From Butyricimonas paravirosa (GTDB lineage Bacteria > Bacteroidota > Bacteroidia > Bacteroidales > Marinifilaceae), in assembly GCF_032878955.1 (NCBI RefSeq), contig NZ_CP043839.1, positions 1,674,001 to 1,738,000 of the forward strand: DNA of 64,000 nt, read 5' to 3'. The stretch's first letter is position 1. The number at the start of each line of letters is the position of its first letter. The position numbers and the translations under genes are program-made. The notes beneath the pieces are model-generated. The model did not search any database. It was not told the origin of the DNA and saw only the letters and a list, made by a program, of their open reading frames with translations. Below, in pieces: positions 26,437 to 36,838 of this stretch.

Positions 26437-29052
26437 TCAACTTCTTAACGAGCGATTGATCAAAAACATTAAATAATCGTAATGGGCCTTTGTATCCGCA
26501 TTACCGGAACCTTGGCATTTTTTCACTTGTTCTATCACCTTCAAATAAAGATTATACCACAAATGATTCGGGTTATCAACAGCCAAATTTTCGACCAACC
26601 AACGGCTACCGAAACCAGAAACTTCCGGTATACGGTTACCCTGTCGATTACGCACCAGCTCGGCAGACTCTTGTAGCATAGATTGTGATTTAGCGTAATA
26701 ACGAGAAGCGTTTTCCCGATTTCCATTAATGTCAACAGTATTACGCACGTTTGTCAGGAATGCAATTTGTAATACCCGTTCTGCCTCTGTTAAATTACGT
26801 CCCTTGATTGTCGGTTCCCAAATCAGTTTATACAAATCCTCCAGATACTCTTCCGGACTATAATTACCCTTATCCCGGTAAGCGACTAAAGAAATGCGAC
26901 GAGTACTAAACAAATCGGTCTCTTCATCAGCTTTTGACAAGAAGTCTTTTAAAATCTGGCGGGCCTTGGAACCATCGAATTCTAAATTTTCCACCACTTC
27001 CGGCCGATCTATCCAATCTATATTCTTTAATTGCTCAACCACGAATTTCAACGAATTCTTCTGTATATCCTTCGGGACGGCAACAAAAGTAGCAACTGGA
27101 TCTCCCACGTAATGCTGGTTCAAATAGAAACCACCCAAGTTCATGAACACGTTGAAGATATAACGTTTGTAGTAATATCCCACGTAACGGTAAATCATAT
27201 TACGATACGTGTAGTCAATATCTTCCTTATCCAACCACTCGTTCATGTTTTCCATTAGATATTGCAGGTTCTTAATCCCGTAAGCACTTGCTTTAATCGC
27301 ATCATCCCCTAGATCTTCCGGCAAAGATGTTGGATCAAACATGGTCAGGGTATACGGTTCCGGGTCAAAACGATACATCGGATCGCCCACCTTTTCTGAA
27401 ATCCATTTTTCTACCACTTTCTGTTCATCTTCAAGCGTCTTTACATCAAATATAGGCTGATAGGCTACCTTCACGGTATGATAATCCGCAACCCCTAATC
27501 TTTCCGGAATTAACACGACATCTTTATCTCCCGGCTGAGCCACGTAATTATACCCCATATTATCCATGATAGAAGGCGTGATTCCATATTTCTGCGTGAA
27601 AGTTGCTGAACGCAATGAATCTGTCGGGTAAGCATGAGATGCCGGTAGATTATGACCGAATCCAAGAATATGCCCTACCTCATGTACAATCATTCCCTTT
27701 AAACCTTCCCCATATTTTTCCAACGGCAGTTTCATCGTACGTACCGCCTCATCACAGGATGCCGTTTGAACAAAACGTTTCAAGTTTATACGTCTCAACA
27801 TATCATGGAATATCTCGATAGAGGCGTTTATCACTTGTCCGGAACGAGGATCTATCCAATGAGGGCCAGTTTTAAAATTTCCGACCCCAATCGGAGCGTA
27901 ACGGATGCACAAAAATTTCATGTTATCCGGGTCAAACGTTGAATCGTTAACCGGAAAAGTTTTCACTTGAAGTACGTTTTTAAAACCAATCGCCTCGAAA
28001 GCCTTATTCCATTCTTCTACGCCAGCTTTAATATAATCACTCCATCCCTCCGGAAAATTGTTATCCACGTAAAACACGATTGGATTCACTGGCTCTACAG
28101 GTTCGCCATTTTTATATTTCTCAACATCTTTCGGTTGTATATTCCAACGAGTCATGTAATGGGTAACCTTAGAACCATCCACCTTAGTGGTCATGTTTTC
28201 TCGTTCTACTGTCACAACATTCACACGAGGATCACCTAAACGTGGTCTCATTAACTGATCTTCTCCCGGTAAGATCAACAACGTCCGGTTCAATTTTACC
28301 GTCACAGGTTCATCCTGTACAACCAGATATTGACCGTTTACCAACAAATCCTGCGTGTAGGTCTCGGTTGAAATAATTGAAATATTATCCTCGAATGCCT
28401 TAATATCATCCAAACGTGTCAGTTCTTCCTTTAACTTGACATCCCTTTGAGCATCGCCTAATTCTGCCACGCGCTTCCCCTCATCGGCAAAAGGAGTCAA
28501 GTCATTGTTCTGTTTCAAGAAAAAGTCCGTCATATCCACCACCACGGCCGTGCTATCCGGATTATAAGTTTCCACTTTAAAAGCATAACGAATCGGTGGC
28601 AGAGTGCTCACGTGAACCGCTTTTTGTACTCCCTCTTCCGAAGAATCGGTGAGCATCGGATTTGTTCCCCATTTACGGGTTACCTCATGCATTTGTAAGG
28701 TTGAATCTCTCAACGTGAAAGCAATGTGCAAAGGATCGTTGATCATTTGCCCGACAGCCCCATTACCGTTATCACTGGTCTCGACAAAGGTGGTCCCCAA
28801 CAGGAATTCCCGTCCCAACAGGGACAAAGGATATTCAAAATACAATTTTTTCCCGACTTGATGCAATGTTATCAAGCCTTTTGCCGTTTTCACGGTCTTC
28901 CCTTTAAATAACTTTTCGTATTTCGTTTCCGGCTCCTTCTGCACGGTTTCTTTCGCTGCCTTCTTTTTCCGGTTTCCCGCAACCACACTTGCCGGATCTA
29001 CCTGAATAAAGAACGCCAACAGGAGTATTGATAATATAAAACCTTTATTCAT
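26437..29052 (-). CDS. Zinc-dependent metalloprotease (DUF5117/DUF4953 family), copy 1
   Basis: 871 residues with an N-terminal signal peptide (about 1-26, MNKGFILSILLLAFFIQ), a basic linker (KKKAAKE), a DUF5118/DUF5117-like N-terminal half and a zincin domain with HEVGHILGFGH at 457-467, the extended HExxHxxGxxH site. MDNMGYNYVAQPGD about 45 residues later looks like the Met-turn. It is exported and probably surface or periplasmic. It is the last of three tandem paralogs at the end of a SusCD-type locus, which suggests it cuts imported or surface-bound protein or peptide substrates. Confidence 0.9.
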   Translation of the reverse strand: MNKGFILSILLLAFFIQVDPASVVAGNRKKKAAKETVQKEPETKYEKLFKGKTVKTAKGLITLHQVGKKLYFEYPLSLLGREFLLGTTFVETSDNGNGAVGQMINDPLHIAFTLRDSTLQMHEVTRKWGTNPMLTDSSEEGVQKAVHVSTLPPIRYAFKVETYNPDSTAVVVDMTDFFLKQNNDLTPFADEGKRVAELGDAQRDVKLKEELTRLDDIKAFEDNISIISTETYTQDLLVNGQYLVVQDEPVTVKLNRTLLILPGEDQLMRPRLGDPRVNVVTVERENMTTKVDGSKVTHYMTRWNIQPKDVEKYKNGEPVEPVNPIVFYVDNNFPEGWSDYIKAGVEEWNKAFEAIGFKNVLQVKTFPVNDSTFDPDNMKFLCIRYAPIGVGNFKTGPHWIDPRSGQVINASIEIFHDMLRRINLKRFVQTASCDEAVRTMKLPLEKYGEGLKGMIVHEVGHILGFGHNLPASHAYPTDSLRSATFTQKYGITPSIMDNMGYNYVAQPGDKDVVLIPERLGVADYHTVKVAYQPIFDVKTLEDEQKVVEKWISEKVGDPMYRFDPEPYTLTMFDPTSLPEDLGDDAIKASAYGIKNLQYLMENMNEWLDKEDIDYTYRNMIYRYVGYYYKRYIFNVFMNLGGFYLNQHYVGDPVATFVAVPKDIQKNSLKFVVEQLKNIDWIDRPEVVENLEFDGSKARQILKDFLSKADEETDLFSTRRISLVAYRDKGNYSPEEYLEDLYKLIWEPTIKGRNLTEAERVLQIAFLTNVRNTVDINGNRENASRYYAKSQSMLQESAELVRNRQGNRIPEVSGFGSRWLVENLAVDNPNHLWYNLYLKVIEQVKKCQGSGNADTKAHYDYLMFLINRSLRS

Positions 29053-29091
29053 ATCTTCTATTTATAATTTATATCGTTCATTAAAATTTCA

Positions 29092-31689
29092 TCACCGGGC
29101 ATTTCTGAAATCTTCAATCATTTCAAGCAAATAGGAATAATGAAGATTCGTTTCCCTGTCGACAGTCCCGACTTTTTGCCTCAACAGTTTTTCAATCCTT
29201 TGCAATAACGGGTAATAGAGATGCATGGAATAATCATGAGCCACGTTATACACACCGTAATGGAGACCAAAACCGGCAACTTCTTCATGATTAATCCCGG
29301 TCTCTCCTAACATACACTCTCGCCGCCCGATAAACATCGGTCCCTGAGACTGTTGTTCCGGATCTATTTTATAGGCAGGCATCAACCGGGCGAATAACCC
29401 GCTTAACATGGCTTGCTGTAAATACCGTTCGGAAAGCTTCGGTTTTCTTCCTTTCAATGTTGATTCCCACACCTCTGCATAAACATCATCCAAAAATTCT
29501 TTCGGGGTATAGGTATTCGGTTCCCAGTAAGCACAAAGGGACACTCGCTTGGTATTCAATAATGCTCCGGCAAAGAAACTAATCACCTCCTGTGATTTAG
29601 GAGCGCCCACGTGTAAATTCCCGGTATAAACAAAATCATCCAACCACTCCAAATTTTTCAGATGCCTCAACAAGAAAAGGGTATTACGTTTCTGCACCTC
29701 TTTCGGTACAACCTGAAAACTCGGCTTCGGATCACCCACGAAACGTTCTGTTAAATAGACTCCCCCAATATTCACGTAGGCATTGTACAAATATCCCCGG
29801 CACTGGTAGACCAACTCGTTATAGATATGCATACGGTAAGAATAATCTTTGTCCTGTGATTGCATCCACTCGTTCAGATGTTTCAAGATATATTTCAAAT
29901 TATCCATCCCGTAATTACCAGCCTTCACTGCATCATCACCTAGATCCTCCGTCAAAGCACTGGGATCATAGACACCTCGGATTTGTTGCTTTCCATAACG
30001 GTACATCGGGTCACTCGCTTTTTCGGCAATCCACCCTTGTACCACCTGATTCTCTTCTTCCGCTGTAGTTGCCTCCGGTATCGGTTGATAATTGACTTTT
30101 ATGGCATAATAATCATATACCCCCAACTCCGGCGGGGTTAAACGTACCCCTCTGTCTTCGGGTTGGGCCACGTAATTATACCGGGCATAATCCATGATGG
30201 AAGGTGTCGTTCCATACTTTTCAGTGAAGGTCACGGAACGAAGTGAATCAACCGGAATTGAAAAAGACGACGCCATGTTGTGCATCAAGCCCAAGCAATG
30301 CCCAACCTCATGAGCCACGATATAACGTAAACTTTCATAAAGCACGTCATCCGGCAATTTAGTTGTTCTCACCCGCTCGTCAACTTGCGCCGTCTGCATG
30401 AAACGCATATCATTTACTAACCTGATCACGTCATGGTATATATAGACCGACGCATTCAGGATTTCTCCCGTTCTCGGATCCGTCCACGAGGGACCCATCC
30501 CGTTAGCGATACTAATTGGGGCATAACGAATACAACTATATTTCAAGTTATCCGGATCAAATTCCAGATCATCTGTCGGAAAATCACGGCTGATCATGAC
30601 GTTTTTCATACCGATTTTCTCGAAAGCTTTGTTCCATTCTTTAATTCCCGCATGTACGGCAGCCTTCCACTCTTCCGGGAAACCATTATCCACGTAGAAC
30701 ACGATGGGCTTTACCGGTTCCACCAGTTCTCCCCGCTTGTAAGCCTCCATATCTTTCGGCTCCACTCTCCAACGATTCATCAAAAAAGTATATTTGGCTC
30801 CATCCGTACGGGTGGTCATATCTTCCTTCACGGAATAGAAAAGTCCTACTCTCGGATCAGCCAGACGTTCACGCATCAAATCCTTATCCGGTAACAAAAT
30901 CATTGAACGATTCATTTTCACGGTAACAGCCGTTTTCACGCTTTTCCCCGTTATAGGAGACATCACGCTCTGGTCATAAGATAAAGAAGAAATTACCGCA
31001 ATATTATCCTCGAAGGCTTTCACCTCATCTATATAAGAAACCTCTTTATTAAAAGTAGCTCTTCGTTTTAACTTCCCGTAACCGGTTGAACGACTATACG
31101 GATCAAAAGGTGTCAGACGAGCATCATCTGCCAGAAACAACCAAGTCATATCGAACACGACGGCTGTACTATCCGCATTGTAAGCCATAATTTCCATCGC
31201 TTTCAGCACGGGCGGCACGTTACTATTCCGAATAGCCCGATTATATGCCTCTTGCTCTATGTCACTATACACTTGTAGCACGGAGGGCAAACTCATCTGG
31301 ATCAACTCAATTTTATTGTCCCTTTTCTGAAAGGCTATATGCAAAGGATCTGTTGTTTTTTGCCCGACAATAGCATTGCTATTGTCACTAATCCCGGCCA
31401 CGGTCGACCCTAACAGAAACTCTCTTTTCAGTAAAGTCAAGGGCAGCTCAAAATAGACCTTATTCTCAAACTTATGCAACGTGATCATTCCCTTTCGGGT
31501 CACGCATTCCTTCCCTTCAAAAAGCTGGTCATATTTGCTCTCCTTTTTTTGTTCCACGTTCTCCTTCTTTCCTTTCTTTTTCCGTTTTTCAGCCTGAACC
31601 TCAACAGAAACCGTCAACAAAAAGGAAAAAAGACAGAAGAGGATTAAAAGGAATCTTCTATTCATATATCTTGTTTTAAAGTACATCAT
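29092..31689 (-). CDS. Zinc-dependent metalloprotease, copy 2
   Basis: 865 residues. The N-terminus MMYFKTRYMNRRFLLILFCLFSFLLTV has a signal core about 12-28; the alternative start at the Met before NRRFLL (29 bases inside) would give a tighter signal peptide. The zinc site HEVGHCLGLMH is at 460-470 and the Met-turn block reads MDYARYNYVAQPED. It is clearly homologous to copies 1 and 3 along the whole length, so the set arose by tandem duplication. Its start overlaps the end of copy 3 by 4 bases. Confidence 0.9.
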   Translation of the reverse strand: MMYFKTRYMNRRFLLILFCLFSFLLTVSVEVQAEKRKKKGKKENVEQKKESKYDQLFEGKECVTRKGMITLHKFENKVYFELPLTLLKREFLLGSTVAGISDNSNAIVGQKTTDPLHIAFQKRDNKIELIQMSLPSVLQVYSDIEQEAYNRAIRNSNVPPVLKAMEIMAYNADSTAVVFDMTWLFLADDARLTPFDPYSRSTGYGKLKRRATFNKEVSYIDEVKAFEDNIAVISSLSYDQSVMSPITGKSVKTAVTVKMNRSMILLPDKDLMRERLADPRVGLFYSVKEDMTTRTDGAKYTFLMNRWRVEPKDMEAYKRGELVEPVKPIVFYVDNGFPEEWKAAVHAGIKEWNKAFEKIGMKNVMISRDFPTDDLEFDPDNLKYSCIRYAPISIANGMGPSWTDPRTGEILNASVYIYHDVIRLVNDMRFMQTAQVDERVRTTKLPDDVLYESLRYIVAHEVGHCLGLMHNMASSFSIPVDSLRSVTFTEKYGTTPSIMDYARYNYVAQPEDRGVRLTPPELGVYDYYAIKVNYQPIPEATTAEEENQVVQGWIAEKASDPMYRYGKQQIRGVYDPSALTEDLGDDAVKAGNYGMDNLKYILKHLNEWMQSQDKDYSYRMHIYNELVYQCRGYLYNAYVNIGGVYLTERFVGDPKPSFQVVPKEVQKRNTLFLLRHLKNLEWLDDFVYTGNLHVGAPKSQEVISFFAGALLNTKRVSLCAYWEPNTYTPKEFLDDVYAEVWESTLKGRKPKLSERYLQQAMLSGLFARLMPAYKIDPEQQSQGPMFIGRRECMLGETGINHEEVAGFGLHYGVYNVAHDYSMHLYYPLLQRIEKLLRQKVGTVDRETNLHYSYLLEMIEDFRNAR

Positions 31690-34373
31690 TTATTTTTTAG
31701 AAATCCCTCTATCTGCGATAACAAATAAGCATAATGTCCCCGAGTCTCGTAAGAGCCATTGTTTTTATTTACTTTCATCAGGTTTTGTATTTTCAAAATC
31801 ATCTGATGCAAAAGATGCTGGTTATTATCATTCGATATGTTCGCCACGTATTGAATAAAATCATATCCCAACCTGTCATTCAAATCTTGTCGGCGTTCAA
31901 CCAAGTTGGAGAATTGATCAAAATTCGTAGCTTTCATACTTATTGCTTTCCTCATCGGTAATTTTTCCATTATTTCCCGAATCTGATAGTCCGGTAACTG
32001 CTGGTGCCCTCCACAGGCACAACCAAATGCCGGACGAGATTTAGCCAACACCATATCGGCCATGCTCTTCCTGCCCGCAGCCGGATTTACCCCACTGATT
32101 AAAGAATTTACAACTTCCGTCTGCAGAATACGTTCTGCCTCCGTCGGATTCTTTCCGCAAAGAGTTGAGGCCCAAATCATATTATAAAGATCATCCAAAT
32201 ATTCTTGGGGAGAATAACCATTCGGATCACGATACACACCTAATGCCAAACGTTTGGTCGAAACGAGTGAACTGGCAAAGGCCTTTAATAGCAACCGGGC
32301 ATTAGAACCGTCAAATTCCAAGTTTTTTACCACTTCCGGGCAATCCAACCATTCCATATTCTTCAACTCGTTAATGGCAAAACGCAAAGCCCGTTTTTGA
32401 ATTTCTTTCGGAACAACTTGATAAGTCTTATAAGGATCTCCCACGAAGTGTTCGTTAATATAGAATCCTCCCACGTTTGCCAAAGCAGTATAGATATATT
32501 GAGAATATTGATTACAAATTTCCCGGTAGATATTGTCCCGGTAAGTATAATCCTTATCCTGACTGTCCATCCAATGATTGAGATTTTTCAGAATATATTT
32601 CAGATTCTTAATCCCGTACTCACCAGCCTTGACAGCATCATTACTCAAATCTTCAGTCAAAGATGACGGGTCAAAAGTACCATACCCGATTTGTTGCTTA
32701 CCATACCGGAACATCGGATCCCCGATCTTATCTGAAATCATTTTCCGCAAAACAGGTAATTCTTCTTCCGGGGTGCGTGCATCCAACAAGGGTTTATATC
32801 CCCATTCGATAGCGTAATAATCATACACACCCAATTCCGGGGGAGTCAAAGAGACCCCCTTATCTTCAGGTTGCGCGATGTAGTTAAAACGAGCGTAGTC
32901 CATGATAGAAGGAGTTGTCCCGTATTTTTCCATAAATTCCGCATCCCGGTAGGATTCCACGGGAATAGAGGCAGAGGCAGCCATGTTATGCATCAAGCCT
33001 AACGTGTGTCCGACTTCGTGTGCCACGATATAACGCATACTTTCAAACAAAACATCTTCCGGTAACTTTGTCGTTCGCACTCGCTCGTCCACCTGAGCTG
33101 TCTGCACGAAACGCATATTATTGATCAACTTGATCACATCATGATAAATCAACACGGAAGCATTGACCACTTCACTGTTACGAGGATCAACCCAAGATGG
33201 TCCCTGAGCATTAGCCATCCCGACAGGACAATAACGTACACAAGAATATTTGATATTATCCGGATCAAACTCCGGGTCATCTTTCGGAAAATCATAAGAT
33301 TGAACAGCATTTTTGAAACCGATTTTTTCAAAAGCCTTGTTCCAAAGTCTGATTCCCGCATGAATGGCAGTCTTCCATTCGTTCGGAAATGCATCGTCCA
33401 CGTAATAAACGATCGGTTTCACTGGTTCCACCAGTTCTCCCCGCTTATAAGCCTCCACATCCTTAGGTTGAAGGTCCCAGCGATTAATATAATAAACGTC
33501 TTTCACGCCATCCAGATCATCCGTAATCACCTCTTTACCGGAAACGAAATAACCGATACGAGGGTCTGCCAAACGGGGACGCATCCTCGGTTCTTCCGGC
33601 AACAATACCAATGAACGATTTACTCCTACCGTCACAGGCTCATCAATAACCAGCACGAACATTCCATGAAGCGCAATATCCTGTAAATAGGAAAGCGAGG
33701 AAGTAATCGAGACATTATCTGAAAAAGCCTTTATATCCCCGACATAAGACAGTTCTGACTGGAAACGCTTCCTACGGGTTCCCTGCCCGTAATACACCTT
33801 TTTTCCGTAAGGATCAAAAGGATCCATCCGAGAGTCGTCACTCACGAAGAATTTAGTTGCCTCAAACACAACCGCAGTACTATCGGCATTATAAGCCTTC
33901 ACTGCAAATCCTTCCATAATTGGTAAACGAGTTCCCATTTCCATGGCCTGTTCAATATGCTTATCTTTACTTTGGCTTGATATTTGTGCCCGGGAAGGAT
34001 TAGTAACTTCCCGCAAATACACCATACTATCCGTCATGGTAAAAGCAACGTGTAACGGGGTCTGATTTTTTTGTCCCACCAACGCATTCGAATTATCGCT
34101 AATACTGGAAACAGTTGATCCAAGCAACATATCTCGTCCCAACAAACTCAGCGGGAATTCAAAATACAATTTTCCATCCACTTTGTGAAGGGTAATCATC
34201 CCTTTCACCGTGGTGCATTCTTTACCCTTAAAGAGTTGGTCATAAGCAGATTCTTTAGGAGTTTGAACATTCTCCGTTTTTCCTGCTTTCTTCTTTTTCT
34301 CTCTCTTTTTAGCATCTGTAATCAATGGAACACAGACAAGGGCCATCAAAACAACTAAAACTTTGATTTTCAT
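31686..34373 (-). CDS. Zinc-dependent metalloprotease, copy 3
   Basis: 895 residues, signal peptide 1-21 (MKIKVLVVLMALVCVPLITDA), zinc site HEVGHTLGLMH at 452-462 and MDYARFNYIAQPED. It is the first of the three copies in transcription order and closer to copy 2 than to copy 1 at the active site. It carries a Cys-rich insertion near the C-terminus (FGCACGGHQQ) absent from the other two. The gap to the PKD-like lipoprotein is 168 bases and holds no gene. Confidence 0.9.
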   Translation of the reverse strand: MKIKVLVVLMALVCVPLITDAKKREKKKKAGKTENVQTPKESAYDQLFKGKECTTVKGMITLHKVDGKLYFEFPLSLLGRDMLLGSTVSSISDNSNALVGQKNQTPLHVAFTMTDSMVYLREVTNPSRAQISSQSKDKHIEQAMEMGTRLPIMEGFAVKAYNADSTAVVFEATKFFVSDDSRMDPFDPYGKKVYYGQGTRRKRFQSELSYVGDIKAFSDNVSITSSLSYLQDIALHGMFVLVIDEPVTVGVNRSLVLLPEEPRMRPRLADPRIGYFVSGKEVITDDLDGVKDVYYINRWDLQPKDVEAYKRGELVEPVKPIVYYVDDAFPNEWKTAIHAGIRLWNKAFEKIGFKNAVQSYDFPKDDPEFDPDNIKYSCVRYCPVGMANAQGPSWVDPRNSEVVNASVLIYHDVIKLINNMRFVQTAQVDERVRTTKLPEDVLFESMRYIVAHEVGHTLGLMHNMAASASIPVESYRDAEFMEKYGTTPSIMDYARFNYIAQPEDKGVSLTPPELGVYDYYAIEWGYKPLLDARTPEEELPVLRKMISDKIGDPMFRYGKQQIGYGTFDPSSLTEDLSNDAVKAGEYGIKNLKYILKNLNHWMDSQDKDYTYRDNIYREICNQYSQYIYTALANVGGFYINEHFVGDPYKTYQVVPKEIQKRALRFAINELKNMEWLDCPEVVKNLEFDGSNARLLLKAFASSLVSTKRLALGVYRDPNGYSPQEYLDDLYNMIWASTLCGKNPTEAERILQTEVVNSLISGVNPAAGRKSMADMVLAKSRPAFGCACGGHQQLPDYQIREIMEKLPMRKAISMKATNFDQFSNLVERRQDLNDRLGYDFIQYVANISNDNNQHLLHQMILKIQNLMKVNKNNGSYETRGHYAYLLSQIEGFLKNK

Positions 34374-34541
34374 AAATACATTTAATTTACATACAATTTA
34401 TTTCGTCCCGATATTTATACAAAGGTCTTTCCGTCTGGAGCAAACAAGACGTAAAAAAGTCTCTGCCACAGTCGAGTGGAAGGAGTCCAAAAGCGTTTCA
34501 AAATGAAATACTTCTGGATCTCCTTGATTACTTGTTACCGA

Positions 34542-36137
34542 TTAATATCCCCAACCATTACCACTACATACTTTATAGCGGATATGTACGATTTCGCCAA
34601 AATTATGAGTTGACGCATAAATCAACTTCTCTTTTTGACCATTCACGGCCTTTCTTGTCAGATCCAACACGTAAAACTCTCCGGATTGCATTCCTATAGC
34701 CACCCGACGGCTACCAACACTCTCGGAATCTATCGCCGTGATAATCTGCCCTTGCGGGAATTCATAATATTTCTCCACGGGCATCTTAGCGTCCCGATCA
34801 TACAACCACAACTCATTATCTTTAGAAATCAAAACGTAAGGGGTTCCAAAATCATCCCCGTACACCCATGAACGTAATACATTAAATACATTTTTAGAGG
34901 TTCCGTTTATCACTTGATTTAGATCTATCTGACACTGTAATACCGGGAATGCAGAAGGATTAGAAGATTCACTCATCGCATTCACACGAAAATCATGCGT
35001 GTAATAATTCCCGGTTGTCCGGTCTCGTAAAATAGAGTAATATCCCTGATCTCCACTTTCTCCCTCTTTTACCTCATAATAACCAGTATGCAACACCTCC
35101 ATATTCCCCAAATTATCCAATCGGGCAAAATCAGGCGCATACCCGGATTCATCCACCGTAAATTTCACTACCTTTCCTGCTGTTTCCTTTTTCAAATCCG
35201 CAATAGCCAGAAAACGGTTATGCACCTTATCATACATAACGGTATAATTCAAATCAGAGAAAGGAGCCAACACCATACGAGATCCATCTACTTCTTCATT
35301 TTCGAATTCCAACGGACGGTCGATAAAATAACCGGAATTGTACAATTGATTCGTTAATTTCTTACGCGTATATACCTTTCCATCGTGATTAACCACACAA
35401 GTCAGCCACTTCATATCAATCATATCAATCGGTTTAAAATCTACCGGTAAATTTCCATCCAGAAAAATATCATTCAACAGAATATCTTTCGTGAAATCTT
35501 CTCCGGATAGATCCACGCATCCTTGACCTCCATTTTGTAGTACCCAAAAATGCCCGATACCGCCTCTTGCTGCAAAATGTTCCAGCACTCGAACCGGTTC
35601 CGTTCCTAACTCTTCCCCATTAACCAATTGATAAATATCAGGAATATCGGTATACGTGAATTTACCATACTCACTTCCATCATCTTCTTGGGTTTCTCGG
35701 ATATATGACAAAACAGACTTTCCGTTCTGTTTCGCAAGAACAACCCAAGCCTCTTTGGCATACGCAGAACTTAACATCGCTGAAATTCCCCCGGAGAAAG
35801 TTACTCCGGTACGATTATCGGTCACGTTCAAATAAACGTTATGGTTACTAGTCACGGTATCAACAACCCATTCCAAATTTCGTTGATCGGAAATTTCTTT
35901 TCCAAGGAACGTCCATTTGTAACTCAAATCGACATCATTGCTATCAATGGCAAACGTCAATCTCGGAGTCAATTTAATTTTTTCTCCTAGAATAGCCTCA
36001 AAATAACTTGCATCAAAAGTAATCTTAATATCATTCTTGGGATCATACGAATAATTTCCCTTATCATCATAGCAGGAACTCACTCCCAGTACTGTAATGA
36101 TTAACAGAAGTATATATCTTATTTTCATCACCATCAC
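34542..36137 (-). CDS. PKD-like family lipoprotein
   Basis: 531 residues, lipobox GVSSC with Cys22 followed by YDDKGNYSYDP. The first 150 residues look like Ig/PKD-type repeats (YKWTFLGKEISDQRNLEW) and the rest like a beta-propeller-type fold. Proteins of this family occur downstream of SusC/SusD pairs as surface lipoproteins that likely bind substrate. It belongs to the sigma/FecR-controlled locus. The start could be any of three Met codons within the first four residues. Confidence 0.8.
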   Translation of the reverse strand: MMVMKIRYILLLIITVLGVSSCYDDKGNYSYDPKNDIKITFDASYFEAILGEKIKLTPRLTFAIDSNDVDLSYKWTFLGKEISDQRNLEWVVDTVTSNHNVYLNVTDNRTGVTFSGGISAMLSSAYAKEAWVVLAKQNGKSVLSYIRETQEDDGSEYGKFTYTDIPDIYQLVNGEELGTEPVRVLEHFAARGGIGHFWVLQNGGQGCVDLSGEDFTKDILLNDIFLDGNLPVDFKPIDMIDMKWLTCVVNHDGKVYTRKKLTNQLYNSGYFIDRPLEFENEEVDGSRMVLAPFSDLNYTVMYDKVHNRFLAIADLKKETAGKVVKFTVDESGYAPDFARLDNLGNMEVLHTGYYEVKEGESGDQGYYSILRDRTTGNYYTHDFRVNAMSESSNPSAFPVLQCQIDLNQVINGTSKNVFNVLRSWVYGDDFGTPYVLISKDNELWLYDRDAKMPVEKYYEFPQGQIITAIDSESVGSRRVAIGMQSGEFYVLDLTRKAVNGQKEKLIYASTHNFGEIVHIRYKVCSGNGWGY

Positions 36138-36147
36138 TTTTTAGTTA

Positions 36148-36822
36148 TTAATAAATAGGCACCGTCATATTCAATTCAGGATGTAAAGCCAGATAGTCTT
36201 TAAATTCCAATGCCAACACCCGCAATTTTGTCGGGTTTTCTTTTAACAAAACAGGGATCTCGGTTGCATCAACCTGAGTAACGATCAGGAAATACTTGTA
36301 TTTTTCGGGAGAATATTCACCCAAATATACCGTTATAATATCTCCTTCCCACCAGAGAGGTTTGCTTTCCACGTTATCAAAATGAACCTTTACCGTGCGA
36401 TTACGCCTTAACCCCGGGGTAAAGCCATTTCCCTCTTCCAGTTTGATCATTAACGTCACGGGACCATCATTCAATCTTTCCGTTTTTTTCAAGGTCACAT
36501 AAAGCGTATCTTTCAGCTGGTTGGCCCCGAACTTCGGTTCCATGTTCAGAACATACTCTTCAGGAAGAGCCGTAGTCCCCGTATCTACCACCGAGATACG
36601 ATAGACAGCATCTTCTGCAAGAGGATCACCCATCAAATTCACCTCGAAACCGGCCTTATATTCTTCATTGGTCGGATAGTGGGAAAAAGACACGGATAAA
36701 TCAGCACTATCCAAGCTTGTCGTGAAATAAAGATAGCGTTCTGAATGATAAGTTTTTATTTCCTCTTCACTACAGGAAAAAAGAGCAAACACTATCGCAA
36801 TTAGAATTATATATATTTTCAT
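36148..36822 (-). CDS. DUF4843 family lipoprotein
   Basis: 224 residues, lipobox ALFSC near residue 17, then SEEEIKTYHSERYLYF, the typical start of DUF4843 proteins. They sit right after SusD in non-glycan SusCD loci, usually followed by a PKD-like lipoprotein, as here (gap 10 bases). The likely role is substrate handling at the cell surface with SusC/SusD; nothing more specific is known. Confidence 0.85.
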   Translation of the reverse strand: MKIYIILIAIVFALFSCSEEEIKTYHSERYLYFTTSLDSADLSVSFSHYPTNEEYKAGFEVNLMGDPLAEDAVYRISVVDTGTTALPEEYVLNMEPKFGANQLKDTLYVTLKKTERLNDGPVTLMIKLEEGNGFTPGLRRNRTVKVHFDNVESKPLWWEGDIITVYLGEYSPEKYKYFLIVTQVDATEIPVLLKENPTKLRVLALEFKDYLALHPELNMTVPIY

Positions 36823-36838
36823 AAGTATCCTTTTTTTA

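Noticed and set aside
33141..33614. A 157-codon plus-strand frame (and a similar one at 30433-30894)
   Set aside because: Both are antisense to the same conserved zone of the metalloprotease paralogs; their similarity to each other simply mirrors the sense-strand homology.
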